Positions 35,706-43,503 of a stretch of DNA of 50,261 nt are shown piece after piece; position 1 is the first letter of the stretch, and each line of letters begins with the position of its first letter. Below the pieces are notes generated by a model. It searched no databases and was not told the DNA's origin. It was given only the letters and a program-made list of their open reading frames with translations. The stretch lies in assembly GCA_015069495.1 (NCBI GenBank), contig SVIN01000012.1, positions 1-50,261 of the forward strand, read 5' to 3'. Source of the DNA: Clostridiales bacterium. GTDB taxonomy: Bacteria; Bacillota; Clostridia; Christensenellales; Borkfalkiaceae. The translations under genes were made by a program, and so were the position numbers.

Positions 35706-37628
35706 ATGATATATTCTTGTCAACATTGCGGCGCATGGTTCACCTCTGAAGAAATCAACAAAGCGTCGAAAAATTGCGACGCGGTAATTTCCTGTTCGTT
35801 TTGCGGTTCAAACAACGAATTTTTAAACCCGAACGCTTCTCGTTTAACGAGAGGGTACAGTGCGCTGGAAGAAGGCCGTTTCGCGGATGCCATCAACATC
35901 TTTACCATGGAAATCGAGGAGAGTGAAAAGAAACGTAAAACGCCCTCCCCCGACGCCTTTTTAGGCTTGGCGTTGGCTCGATTCGGCGTGCGTGTTATTT
36001 ATGACAGCACGGATGCAAAGAGAATGGGAGATCCGTTGGTGAGCTGTTGGGATTGCAACGATAACTATTTTGCCGATGACGATAACTTTATCAGGGCGCT
36101 GAAAAGCTTTGATCAATACAGTTCGTCGTCCGATTTTAGCGATTCGACGTCCGACCGTCAGCAGATTCAAACAAGCGATAGCCTTAGAGAAAAACGTAAA
36201 CTTACGAAGATTCAAGACCATATTGATACCATCAAGGATTACTATTTAGAAATTAAAAACAGTAAAAAGAAAGGGTTCCAATACGGTGCGTTTATTGCCT
36301 TTGAAGACAACGACGGAAACGGCGCTCAATGGGAAACGGTTGCAACGAAAATGAAAAATGCGTTGCCGAAATTGCCCGTGTTTATGCCGCCTGATAAAAG
36401 CATGTGCGATTCCGATTTGCAATACGAAGCAAGATTGTTGTATGCATTGCACAATTCGAGAACCATGTTGGTGTTGATTGGCGACAACCCGAGTACGCGT
36501 TTGAGAGATATGTACACGTGGTATTACAACAAGGGGCATGAAATCAATCAATTGGCAAGTTCGAAAGGGGAAAACCTTGGGTTTGTTTTACATAACATCA
36601 ATATCCCCATTCGCGTCAACAATAAAACGGTAGATAACGTATTCGACACGAGAACGTCGGAAAAGTATTCTAAATTCGTTGCTCGTTGGAACGGGATTAT
36701 CACCGAGGGGATACAGCCTAAGGAAAAGGAAAAAGAACCCGAAGTTGCTATGGTAACCCCGACCGCGCCTACTTCACAGACGGAAGATTTGTACAAGATT
36801 TTGGACGAACATCATTTGGCGTTTGGGCATTATCCGCAAACGATTGAAAAGTCATTTGCTGTGACAAATCATTTCCAACAGTACGAGAAACCTGACAAGA
36901 TGGATAGCCATGGTTGGAAGGTTTTGTTTAGAACGCACGAAGGCATCCCGTATACGTGGTATCGTGACGAAGAAGTAAACGGCGAAAAATACCGCGCGGT
37001 ATATTTCATTAAATTCCGTGAAAAATGCTCGGTTAGAGAATCGAAAGAAAAAAACGTTTTACAGAGAGATCACGGTTACGTGCTTAGAAAAATCTATTGT
37101 TTCAAATTTAACCCGATTATTTGGGACGTGGAAAAAATTCATCCCAATACCTCCATGGCGGTGCTTGTTTCTGATCGCGGTATAGACTGCCAGGAATATA
37201 ATAATCTTCAAATGGACAACGATTGGGATTCCTGCAGTATTCATTCCTGGTTGAATCACGAGTTCTATGACAACGCATTTGAGGGGCAAGAAAAGAAAAT
37301 CGTATGTACTTATGAAAGTGCTTCGGATGATAGAGTCTTCTTGATGGACAAAGAAGAAGATCGTATGTTTGTCGATAGACATAACTACATATCAGGGAGT
37401 GATTATTACAAGTGCATTGGCGGTATGGGAGACGGCTGTATTGAAGATTGTTGGGTAACCGACAAGAGTCTTTCACACAATGGCGAAGCTTCGGTTATGC
37501 ATCATACGACGAAATACAGCTTGGACAGAGTAATGGTAGACAATACGTCGGTAGCCGTATTGCCGAAAATTGTTATCGCACTCAAGAGCGGTGATGCAAA
37601 ACGCTTTACAACAGATGATAAACACTGA
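35706..37628 (+). CDS. Zinc ribbon - TIR-like - DUF6273 protein
   Basis: 640 residues. A zinc ribbon opens it (C5, C8, C30, C33). A helical region with TPR-like character follows (RLTRGYSALEEGRFADAINIF, about 50-75). Residues about 191-285 resemble a TIR domain: FQYGAFIAFED strand, LPVFMPPDKS, then LHNSRTMLVLIGDNPS. Where the active TIR protein at 9045 has its glutamate, this one has MYTWYYNKG, so it is probably not an NADase. From about 375 the protein matches the DUF6273 pattern: FGHYPQT, CSIHSWLNHEFYDNAF and a C-terminal strand region; that domain is often fused to bacterial zinc-ribbon or surface proteins. No membrane helix. It is the last gene of the 25-kb operon, with GGAG before the ATG and a strong terminator after. 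The TIR call is tentative. Confidence 0.65.
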   Translation: MIYSCQHCGAWFTSEEINKASKNCDAVISCSFCGSNNEFLNPNASRLTRGYSALEEGRFADAINIFTMEIEESEKKRKTPSPDAFLGLALARFGVRVIYDSTDAKRMGDPLVSCWDCNDNYFADDDNFIRALKSFDQYSSSSDFSDSTSDRQQIQTSDSLREKRKLTKIQDHIDTIKDYYLEIKNSKKKGFQYGAFIAFEDNDGNGAQWETVATKMKNALPKLPVFMPPDKSMCDSDLQYEARLLYALHNSRTMLVLIGDNPSTRLRDMYTWYYNKGHEINQLASSKGENLGFVLHNINIPIRVNNKTVDNVFDTRTSEKYSKFVARWNGIITEGIQPKEKEKEPEVAMVTPTAPTSQTEDLYKILDEHHLAFGHYPQTIEKSFAVTNHFQQYEKPDKMDSHGWKVLFRTHEGIPYTWYRDEEVNGEKYRAVYFIKFREKCSVRESKEKNVLQRDHGYVLRKIYCFKFNPIIWDVEKIHPNTSMAVLVSDRGIDCQEYNNLQMDNDWDSCSIHSWLNHEFYDNAFEGQEKKIVCTYESASDDRVFLMDKEEDRMFVDRHNYISGSDYYKCIGGMGDGCIEDCWVTDKSLSHNGEASVMHHTTKYSLDRVMVDNTSVAVLPKIVIALKSGDAKRFTTDDKH

Positions 37629-37647
37629 TTATTGACAACAGAAAACA

Positions 37648-37686
37648 ACCCGACGGATTGTATGCATAGCCGTCGGGTCGTTTTTT
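37648..37686 (+). terminator. Strong terminator closing the 25-kb operon
   Basis: ACCCGACGG (37648-37656) pairs perfectly with CCGTCGGGT (37670-37678), followed by CG and a run of T residues. It lies 20 bases after the stop of the DUF6273 gene and separates that operon from the ESCRT-like one. Confidence 0.9.
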
Positions 37687-37772
37687 GCGCGGTTAACAGT
37701 GGGAAAATATACGCAAAAACATGGTTATTGTGGCTTTTTCGGTAAACCAAAAAAGAAAAATGACGAAAAGTC

Positions 37773-37801
37773 TTGACATGATAAGAAAATAGGAGTATAA
37801 T
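37773..37801 (+). promoter_or_regulatory. Consensus sigma-A promoter of the ESCRT-like operon
   Basis: Perfect TTGACA (37773-37778), 17 bases, perfect TATAAT (37796-37801). Transcription should start near 37808 and give a leader of about 63 bases. Seven genes follow with short gaps and no terminator until 46539. Confidence 0.85.
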
Positions 37802-37809
37802 AAAAATAA

Positions 37810-37831
37810 TAAATATATGAATATATATTTA
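37810..37831. promoter_or_regulatory. Inverted repeat TAAATATAT-GAAT-ATATATTTA, candidate operator
   Basis: Nine-base arms at 37810-37818 and 37823-37831 lie right at the predicted transcript start. The same half-site forms the palindrome at 12213-12232 in the promoter of the 25-kb operon, there in the opposite arrangement. The 12-mer TATATATTTAGC is shared exactly. A common regulator is possible, with the caution that the sequence is almost all A and T. Confidence 0.4.
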
Positions 37832-37870
37832 GCAACACAGAAAAAGCAAATAAAGCAAAAGGAGTTGCCT

Positions 37871-38458
37871 ATGTCCATATTTCAAAAGAAACCCAAGAAG
37901 AGCCCTGAAGAACTTAGAAAAGAGGCGGAAGCAAAAATAGCGGAAACGTCGAACAAGATGCGTGTTCAAATCGCCTTGTTGGAAAAGAAAAAAGAAACTT
38001 TATTACGCAAAATGGCAGAGGCGCGCCAAAAAGGCTTAAAACAACAAGAAGCGCAAGCAAGAACGTTATTGCAACAAACCATGAAATCTTTGCAAAGACA
38101 AAACGGAATGTTTTTGCAGTTGGAACTTGCCGTTGAATCCCGTGATTTGGTGCGTATGAATGCAGAGTTTTACGATTGCATTGGGAACTTGGCGGATGAT
38201 ATCCTGAACACCAGCGTGGAAAATAAAGAATCGAAAACAAAGCGCGTGAACGAAAAATATAAAAGAGCAATTTTCGAATCGAACAATCAAAAAGAACAAA
38301 TGGATCGTTTCCTTGCGGAAGGCGACGCCGCTTCGGCGATTGGGATGGAAGGAAGCACGTATGCTGAATTTGACGAGGAAATCGACGCTATGTTGGACGA
38401 TATGCAATTTTCTACGGCAGACTACGTAAATAATACGCCGAATAAAACTCGTTTTTAA
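37871..38458 (+). CDS. ESCRT-III (Snf7/CHMP)-like membrane-remodelling protein
   Basis: 195 residues from the ATG at 37871, which has AAAGGAG 6 bases upstream; an earlier in-frame ATG at 37817 lacks a site. The layout is that of ESCRT-III: a short hydrophobic start (MSIF), a basic tail, a long basic helix (about 13-52), a glycine turn at 55, a second helix (about 57-113) with regularly placed small residues, then shorter helices and an acidic C-terminal helix at about 164-179 (YAEFDEEIDAMLDDMQ) like the ESCRT-III alpha5/MIT-binding tail. The piece KMAEARQKGLKQQEAQAR resembles the hairpin tip of CHMP2 proteins. It heads an operon with two Vps4-like ATPases. The N-terminal domain of the next gene is related to it. 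PspA/Vipp1, the known bacterial branch of the superfamily, is the alternative. Assignment is by pattern, not by search. Confidence 0.6.
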   Translation: MSIFQKKPKKSPEELRKEAEAKIAETSNKMRVQIALLEKKKETLLRKMAEARQKGLKQQEAQARTLLQQTMKSLQRQNGMFLQLELAVESRDLVRMNAEFYDCIGNLADDILNTSVENKESKTKRVNEKYKRAIFESNNQKEQMDRFLAEGDAASAIGMEGSTYAEFDEEIDAMLDDMQFSTADYVNNTPNKTRF

Positions 38459-38478
38459 TAGACGTGGGGGATGTATAG

Positions 38479-40194
38479 ATGAACTTTCGTGAATTTAAGA
38501 AAGAAGTAGCAAGAAAGCAGGCGGAAGACGAAACCAAACGCGAATTAACCAATGCGATTACGGCGCTTACCAGAAAACGTGATACGTACACGAAGGAAGC
38601 AAAGGACGCATTGCGCGAAGGAAATACGTCTTTGTATAAGGCAAAGGTTGCCGCGCTTAAATTTGCACTTTTCAATTTAAAGCAGGCGCAGGATATGCAT
38701 GCAAATCTTATGATTGCAATCGATATGCGCGAAATGCAAGGTTTGAGCAAAAAGTTTGTGAAATCATTGGATTCAATCATGGAAAGCGTTTGCAAAACGT
38801 GTAAATCGATTAACCTTGAAAAGAGTCAAAATATTTCGCAACAAGCGATTTTTCAAAACGAAAAAACCTCGCGCGCGTTGCAACAAGTGTTAGAATCCAA
38901 CAATATGGTATTCGAAAGCAGCGTTTCGAGACTTTCCGACGTGAGCGATGACGAGATAAAAGAATTGCTGCAAGACCAAATCACGTCTGATGAAATGGGT
39001 ATGGACAGCAGACTTGACGATTTAGAGCGTGCGTTGTTGGGGGATAGTCCAATGCTCTCGACCAATTCGACTCCTAAAGAAGTTGTCAAAGATGCAGTGC
39101 AATCGGGCTTTGCAATGCCCGCACCTACGATGCCCGCGCCTAAGGCGGAAACCCCGACTTTCCCGTCGGTGGATGATTTACCGCCTCCGAATCTCGCGGC
39201 AAAAGCACCCGAGATTCCTTCCGAGCAAAAACCGAATCCTTATCAGCCGAGCGTGTCTCAAAAACCGAGCGCGCTTGAAGAAGAACATAAAAAGAGCCCC
39301 GAAGACGAGCTTCTTGGCGGGGACGGGGCTGACGGCGGATTTATTTGGGATAACATTCCAAGCATTGGTTTTGAGGATATTGCAGGGCTTGAAGACGTGA
39401 AAGAAGTCGTGCAAATCAAGGTGTTGCTTCCTTTGAAGAACCCCGAAGCTTTTGCGGGTTATGAAAAGAAAAACGGCGGCGGTCTGTGTTTGTATGGCCC
39501 TCCGGGAACGGGTAAGACGATGATTGCGGCGGCAATCGCGAAAGAAATCGGCGCGAAATTCTGTTCGGTAAAACCCTCCGACTTGTTACAACAAGGCGCA
39601 GGTAACACGGAACGCGCGGTAAGAACCTTGTTTAAACAAGCAAGAAAATTCCCTTGCGCGGTTATCTATTTCGACGAAATGGATTCCATTTCTCCGAAGT
39701 CGACCAAATCGCAATACGCGAAACAATTGAGGTCGGAATTCCTTGCGCAGTTGCAAGGTATTGAAAGTTACGGCAAAGATACAGGTAATATCTTATTCCT
39801 AATCTGCGCAACGAATAAGCCTTGGGATATCGACAGCGCATTCCTTCGCCCTGGCCGTTTTGGTACGAAGATATACGTTGGATTGCCCGACGACGGCGCA
39901 AGAGAATATATGATCAACAAACGCCTTACGAAGCTGATCAATCGCGGCGTGGTAGACGTTCATGGGGATATCGACGTAAGCAAAGTGGTAGACTCGACCA
40001 GTGGTTTCAACGGCGCGGATATTACCAACTTCTTGGATAAGATTGAGGAAATTTCTATTATCCGCGGTATTCGTACGGGTGAGAAATTTATCTCCAACGC
40101 AGATTTTGAAAAAGCGTTAGAGGAAGTGCATTCTTCTGTACAGACGGAAGATTTAATCAAGCTCAAAGAATGGCGTGCTGAAAACGATTCGTAA
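38479..40194 (+). CDS. ESCRT-III-like domain fused to a Vps4-like AAA ATPase
   Basis: 571 residues. Residues 1 to about 190 are all-helical and align by eye with the 195-residue protein before it (I-x2-L-x2-K-x2-T, then A-x3-G, then A-x4-L), ending in acidic segments (VSDDEIKELLQDQ, RLDDLERALLGD) like ESCRT-III tails. A Pro/Ala-rich linker runs from about 200 to 285. The AAA domain begins FEDIAGLEDVKE, as in Vps4, katanin and spastin. It has Walker A GPPGTGKT (340-347), Walker B YFDEMDS (D399, E400), sensor ATNKPWD and the FLRPGRF arginine finger (R457, R460), so it should be an active hexameric unfoldase. A substrate-like domain joined to its remodelling motor is unusual. The start is at 38479 after GGGGG, 20 bases from the previous stop. 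Confidence 0.75.
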   Translation: MNFREFKKEVARKQAEDETKRELTNAITALTRKRDTYTKEAKDALREGNTSLYKAKVAALKFALFNLKQAQDMHANLMIAIDMREMQGLSKKFVKSLDSIMESVCKTCKSINLEKSQNISQQAIFQNEKTSRALQQVLESNNMVFESSVSRLSDVSDDEIKELLQDQITSDEMGMDSRLDDLERALLGDSPMLSTNSTPKEVVKDAVQSGFAMPAPTMPAPKAETPTFPSVDDLPPPNLAAKAPEIPSEQKPNPYQPSVSQKPSALEEEHKKSPEDELLGGDGADGGFIWDNIPSIGFEDIAGLEDVKEVVQIKVLLPLKNPEAFAGYEKKNGGGLCLYGPPGTGKTMIAAAIAKEIGAKFCSVKPSDLLQQGAGNTERAVRTLFKQARKFPCAVIYFDEMDSISPKSTKSQYAKQLRSEFLAQLQGIESYGKDTGNILFLICATNKPWDIDSAFLRPGRFGTKIYVGLPDDGAREYMINKRLTKLINRGVVDVHGDIDVSKVVDSTSGFNGADITNFLDKIEEISIIRGIRTGEKFISNADFEKALEEVHSSVQTEDLIKLKEWRAENDS

Positions 40195-40204
40195 GAGGTA
40201 GGAT

Positions 40205-41338
40205 ATGAATTACCAAGTAGATTTTTATCATAGACTTTACGAAAAGAATTACAACGACGCGATTCGCGCCAATGATAGCGGAAACTATGCGTTGGCGTAT
40301 AAAAAGTTTTTAGAAGCAGTGGATTGTTTGCGTAAATTGTCGGTATTAGACCCTGCGAAGGAATACGTGTATTCGCAACGCGCAGAAAAAATGTTACGTA
40401 TCGCAGGCGCAATTCAGGCGAAAGCGGCAACTCAAAACACTCCGCAACGCCCCGCCAATGCGAACGTTTCGTCCAGCTCTATCAACCCGACGTTGGGTTA
40501 TACGGATAATACGCAAATGCAACAAACGCAGACGGGCGAGGATATGAGCCAGTATTACACTTTCTACAGTGCGAGTGATCTTGTGGATGGGTTTGACCGT
40601 GTTATCGGGCTTCAGGAAGCGAAAGAGGCGATTACCGAATACGTTATCAATCCGATTCGATACCCGCAAGCGTATAGCTATAACTTCCTTAGCAGTAAAT
40701 GTATACTGTTAGAAGGCCCCCCGGGAACAGGGAAAACGACCTTTGCAAAAGCGGTTGCAAAAGAGATTGAACAGCCTTTCGTTTTGGTAAACGTGGCGGC
40801 GATGGTAAATTGCTACGTGGGGGAAACGGGGAAAATTATCGACAAGGTGTTTTCTTCCTTGCGTGACTACGTAGAGAAATATAATTGCGGTATCACGATA
40901 TTCTTCGATGAATTTGACGAAATTGCAAAGAGCAGAAGCGGGGACGACAAAGCGTCGCAAACAGCCGTGCCTGCATTGCTTCGTAACTTGGACGGTGTAA
41001 AGGAAAACAAAAACTTCCTCGTCCTTGCAAATACGAACTGTAAAGAATCGTTAGACAGCGGTATTTTAAGTAGATTCCGCCAAAGAATTTACATTCCTTT
41101 ACCCGACAAAAACATGCGTGTACAGTTCTTTAAAAATAAACTTGCGCAGTTAGAACCGCTTTATTTTGAGCAGTTGGATTTAGAGGTATTGGCGGAACAA
41201 TCGGAAGGATTAAGCGGGCGCGCCATTACGCAGGTATGCGATGACTTTTTATACGTTGTCGGCGGTATCAAAGCGGGGATACGTGCGTGTGAAAATTTGA
41301 ATGAAGCTTTGCTGGATATCATCCGCAAACAAAAGTAG
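40205..41338 (+). CDS. MIT-like domain plus Vps4-like AAA ATPase
   Basis: 377 residues. Residues about 7-70 look like a MIT three-helix bundle: [20 protein letters not shown], then [19 protein letters not shown], then a third helix around [16 protein letters not shown]. Vps4 uses such a domain to grip ESCRT-III tails. A polar Gln/Asn/Ser-rich linker follows to about 125. The AAA domain begins [11 protein letters not shown] and has Walker A GPPGTGKT (171-178), Walker B FFDEFDE (D235, E236), sensor ANTN and arginines in SRFRQR (289-294). The whole domain order and length are close to Vps4 (about 430 residues), lacking only an obvious beta insertion. It is expected to form a hexamer that disassembles the ESCRT-III-like proteins encoded around it. 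AGAGG lies just before the ATG. The MIT call is by pattern. Confidence 0.75.
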   Translation: MNYQVDFYHRLYEKNYNDAIRANDSGNYALAYKKFLEAVDCLRKLSVLDPAKEYVYSQRAEKMLRIAGAIQAKAATQNTPQRPANANVSSSSINPTLGYTDNTQMQQTQTGEDMSQYYTFYSASDLVDGFDRVIGLQEAKEAITEYVINPIRYPQAYSYNFLSSKCILLEGPPGTGKTTFAKAVAKEIEQPFVLVNVAAMVNCYVGETGKIIDKVFSSLRDYVEKYNCGITIFFDEFDEIAKSRSGDDKASQTAVPALLRNLDGVKENKNFLVLANTNCKESLDSGILSRFRQRIYIPLPDKNMRVQFFKNKLAQLEPLYFEQLDLEVLAEQSEGLSGRAITQVCDDFLYVVGGIKAGIRACENLNEALLDIIRKQK

Positions 41339-41347
41339 GTAATGATT

Positions 41348-42574
41348 ATGAAACAATGTAAAAACTGTAAGGCAACGTTGGAAGAGGATGCTGTATTTTG
41401 CCCCGCCTGCGGAACGAAATACGGTGATGAAACGCAATCGCAAGAAGAAAAATCTCTATTTTTAAAGTATGCCAACTATTTGGATGCCGAAGCGTTATAC
41501 AAGGTTGCTTGGGCGAAAGAACAAGGCATCGTAAAAAGCGAAATTCCCAACGAAGCGGAAATATTATACAAGATGTTGGCAATGAAGGGACACCACGGCA
41601 GTATGTTTAGATACGCGATGTTGTTGATTCAAAAATCGGAAATGGAAGAAGCAAAGAGATGGTTGCAATTGTCAGCATCGCAAGGTTACGTGGAAAGTAT
41701 CAACTACTTAAAGACGATGATGCCTGAGGTTCAGCTTGAAACGAATGCGGGCAAGCGTGAAGCGGTAGTGGTAGAACGTGCGCCTACACCTGCACCTGCG
41801 CCTGTTACCGTTCCATTGGGCAATGCGCTTTCGGGTGAAGCGGTCTTTGAAAAGATGGATAAATCGGTGGTTGAAATTTATGCAACGGAAGCAAAACAAA
41901 CGGCTTATTCGTCTGGTTTTATCGTATCAAGCAAAGGGTTTGTGCTTACGAACGCGCATGCTATCACAAACAATAGGGGCGAACCTTATCAGAAGATTGT
42001 CGTACAATATAAAGGCGAAGCGTATGACGCGCAAATCGTAGCGTTCGGTAAACCTGCGGACGGCAAACATGACAACCTCGACCTTGCGTTGTTGTTTATT
42101 CCTGGGCTAAACGATGCTTCGGCTGTTGATTTCGGTCAGGATAATTCGTACAGAAACGGTAACAAGGTATACTTAATCGGTAACTCGTTGGGGAATGGTA
42201 CTTGTATTACGTCGGGGATTATCAGCGATGCAACGAGGGCAATGCCAGGGCTTTCCTATCCGTATATCATGACGGATGCGGCGGCAAATCACGGCAACTC
42301 AGGCGGTCCGTTGGTAAATGAAAACGGAGAAGTCATCGGCGTGTTGGTTGCAGGCGTTCAAAACGCGGAAGGGATGAATTATGCGATTCCCGTAGATATG
42401 GCAAAGGAATTCCTTGCGCACGTTATTACCTCTATGAAACTTCCTCAACAAGCATTGGGCGAGTTGAGCGAGCAAACCTTCACCAGTTTATCAGTGAAAG
42501 AAAAGATAAGCGCTTGTATTGAAATTGTCATTGACACCTTGTCGGTTATTTTGAAAGTGCTTGCAATTATTTAA
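41348..42574 (+). CDS. Zinc ribbon - Sel1-like - trypsin-fold serine protease, cytoplasmic
   Basis: About 408 residues. A zinc ribbon comes first (CKNC ... CPAC). A Sel1/TPR-like helical part follows to about residue 115 (SMFRYAMLLIQKSEMEEAKRWLQLSASQGYVES). A Pro/Ala linker leads to an HtrA-like protease domain with a full triad: H204 in LTNAHAI, D245 in NLDLALL and S318 in GNSGGPL. There is no PDZ domain and no signal peptide, so, unlike most HtrA proteins, it should act inside the cell. The last 20 residues (IEIVIDTLSVILKVLAII) are hydrophobic and may touch the membrane. Two ATGs, at 41342 and 41348, are possible; AGGT fits the second better. Such proteases activate effectors in several bacterial immune systems; that role here is inferred. 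Confidence 0.8.
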   Translation: MKQCKNCKATLEEDAVFCPACGTKYGDETQSQEEKSLFLKYANYLDAEALYKVAWAKEQGIVKSEIPNEAEILYKMLAMKGHHGSMFRYAMLLIQKSEMEEAKRWLQLSASQGYVESINYLKTMMPEVQLETNAGKREAVVVERAPTPAPAPVTVPLGNALSGEAVFEKMDKSVVEIYATEAKQTAYSSGFIVSSKGFVLTNAHAITNNRGEPYQKIVVQYKGEAYDAQIVAFGKPADGKHDNLDLALLFIPGLNDASAVDFGQDNSYRNGNKVYLIGNSLGNGTCITSGIISDATRAMPGLSYPYIMTDAAANHGNSGGPLVNENGEVIGVLVAGVQNAEGMNYAIPVDMAKEFLAHVITSMKLPQQALGELSEQTFTSLSVKEKISACIEIVIDTLSVILKVLAII

Positions 42575-42594
42575 CATATAAAGGAGAAAATCTG

Positions 42595-43488
42595 ATGAAA
42601 GAAAAAATTAAAAACATAATGGTTGCGCCTAATGCGGACTACGTTGTTTGGGCAGAAGACCTCAGCAATATCGTTCGTGATACGACGTTGATGGTTAGTT
42701 CTGGTTGTGTCGCGCTTTACATTGTTAACGGTGTTTTGAAGAGTATCAACATCCCTGGCCGTTCGCTTATTAAGTCGAAGGCAGAAGAAAAAGACAACAG
42801 CAAGCTCGATTTGATTTGCGTAAACGTAGATAAAGTATTCGAAATGACCTGCGAAGTGTCGGGGATTCCTTTTAAAGATTCCGAGCTGAATTATGAAACG
42901 ACTGTAGGCGGACGCGGAGAATGTAAAATCAGAATTGCACAGCCTTGGCCTTTGTATGCGGCGTTTGGCCGTGTGCCTCTTACAGCCGATGACATCGCGG
43001 CGAACGTTAAGTTGAAACTTAATGAAATTATGACAAGCAGACTTGCCGAAGTGTTACAGAATTACGATTATGGCAGTGTAATGACGCAACAATCGGCGAT
43101 CGCTGCGGATATTGAAAAGAGATTTACGCAATCGCTTGGCGATATTGGGTTGGAAGTTGTAAGCTTTGCTTTGGCGGGTATTTCATTCAGTGAAGAATAC
43201 CAAGAAAAGAGAAAAGAATTTTTTGAAATGGAAAATTTGCGCAAAGAACAAAAACAACAACGCAGAGAAAAAGAACGCGAACAACGCGCGGAAATCGACA
43301 ATATTATTGCGATTGCAAACGCAACGAAGGACTTGAATCCCTCGCAGGCAATGCCCGTAACACCGCAAACGCCTACGATGTATAACACGTCGGCGAATGT
43401 AAATCAAGGTGTAAAATATTGCCCTAGCTGCGGTACAAAAATGGATCAATCGGCTGCATTCTGTTCGGGTTGCGGCAAGAAACTTTAA
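42595..43488 (+). CDS. SPFH domain protein with C-terminal zinc ribbon, second paralogue
   Basis: 297 residues, the same build as the protein at 10912: SPFH core (YVVWAEDLSNIV, LMVSSGCVALYIVNG, FKDSELNYETTVGGRGECKI, QPWPLYAAF), charged helix (KEQKQQRREKEREQRAE), linker and zinc ribbon (C276, C279, C290, C293). The two paralogues share most motifs but differ across the length, so they are old copies. SPFH proteins form large rings or scaffolds on membranes, and the B. subtilis YdjI relative works with a PspA protein, itself an ESCRT-III relative; its place inside an ESCRT-like operon fits that pairing. AAGGAG lies 8 bases before the ATG and the next gene starts 15 bases after the stop. Confidence 0.85.
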   Translation: MKEKIKNIMVAPNADYVVWAEDLSNIVRDTTLMVSSGCVALYIVNGVLKSINIPGRSLIKSKAEEKDNSKLDLICVNVDKVFEMTCEVSGIPFKDSELNYETTVGGRGECKIRIAQPWPLYAAFGRVPLTADDIAANVKLKLNEIMTSRLAEVLQNYDYGSVMTQQSAIAADIEKRFTQSLGDIGLEVVSFALAGISFSEEYQEKRKEFFEMENLRKEQKQQRREKEREQRAEIDNIIAIANATKDLNPSQAMPVTPQTPTMYNTSANVNQGVKYCPSCGTKMDQSAAFCSGCGKKL

Positions 43489-43503
43489 TTGGAGGATAAA
43501 ACA

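Noticed and set aside
37817-37870. An 18-residue N-terminal extension of the ESCRT-III-like protein
   Set aside because: The ATG at 37817 lies within the candidate operator near the transcript start and has no ribosome site, while the ATG at 37871 has AAAGGAG at ideal distance.
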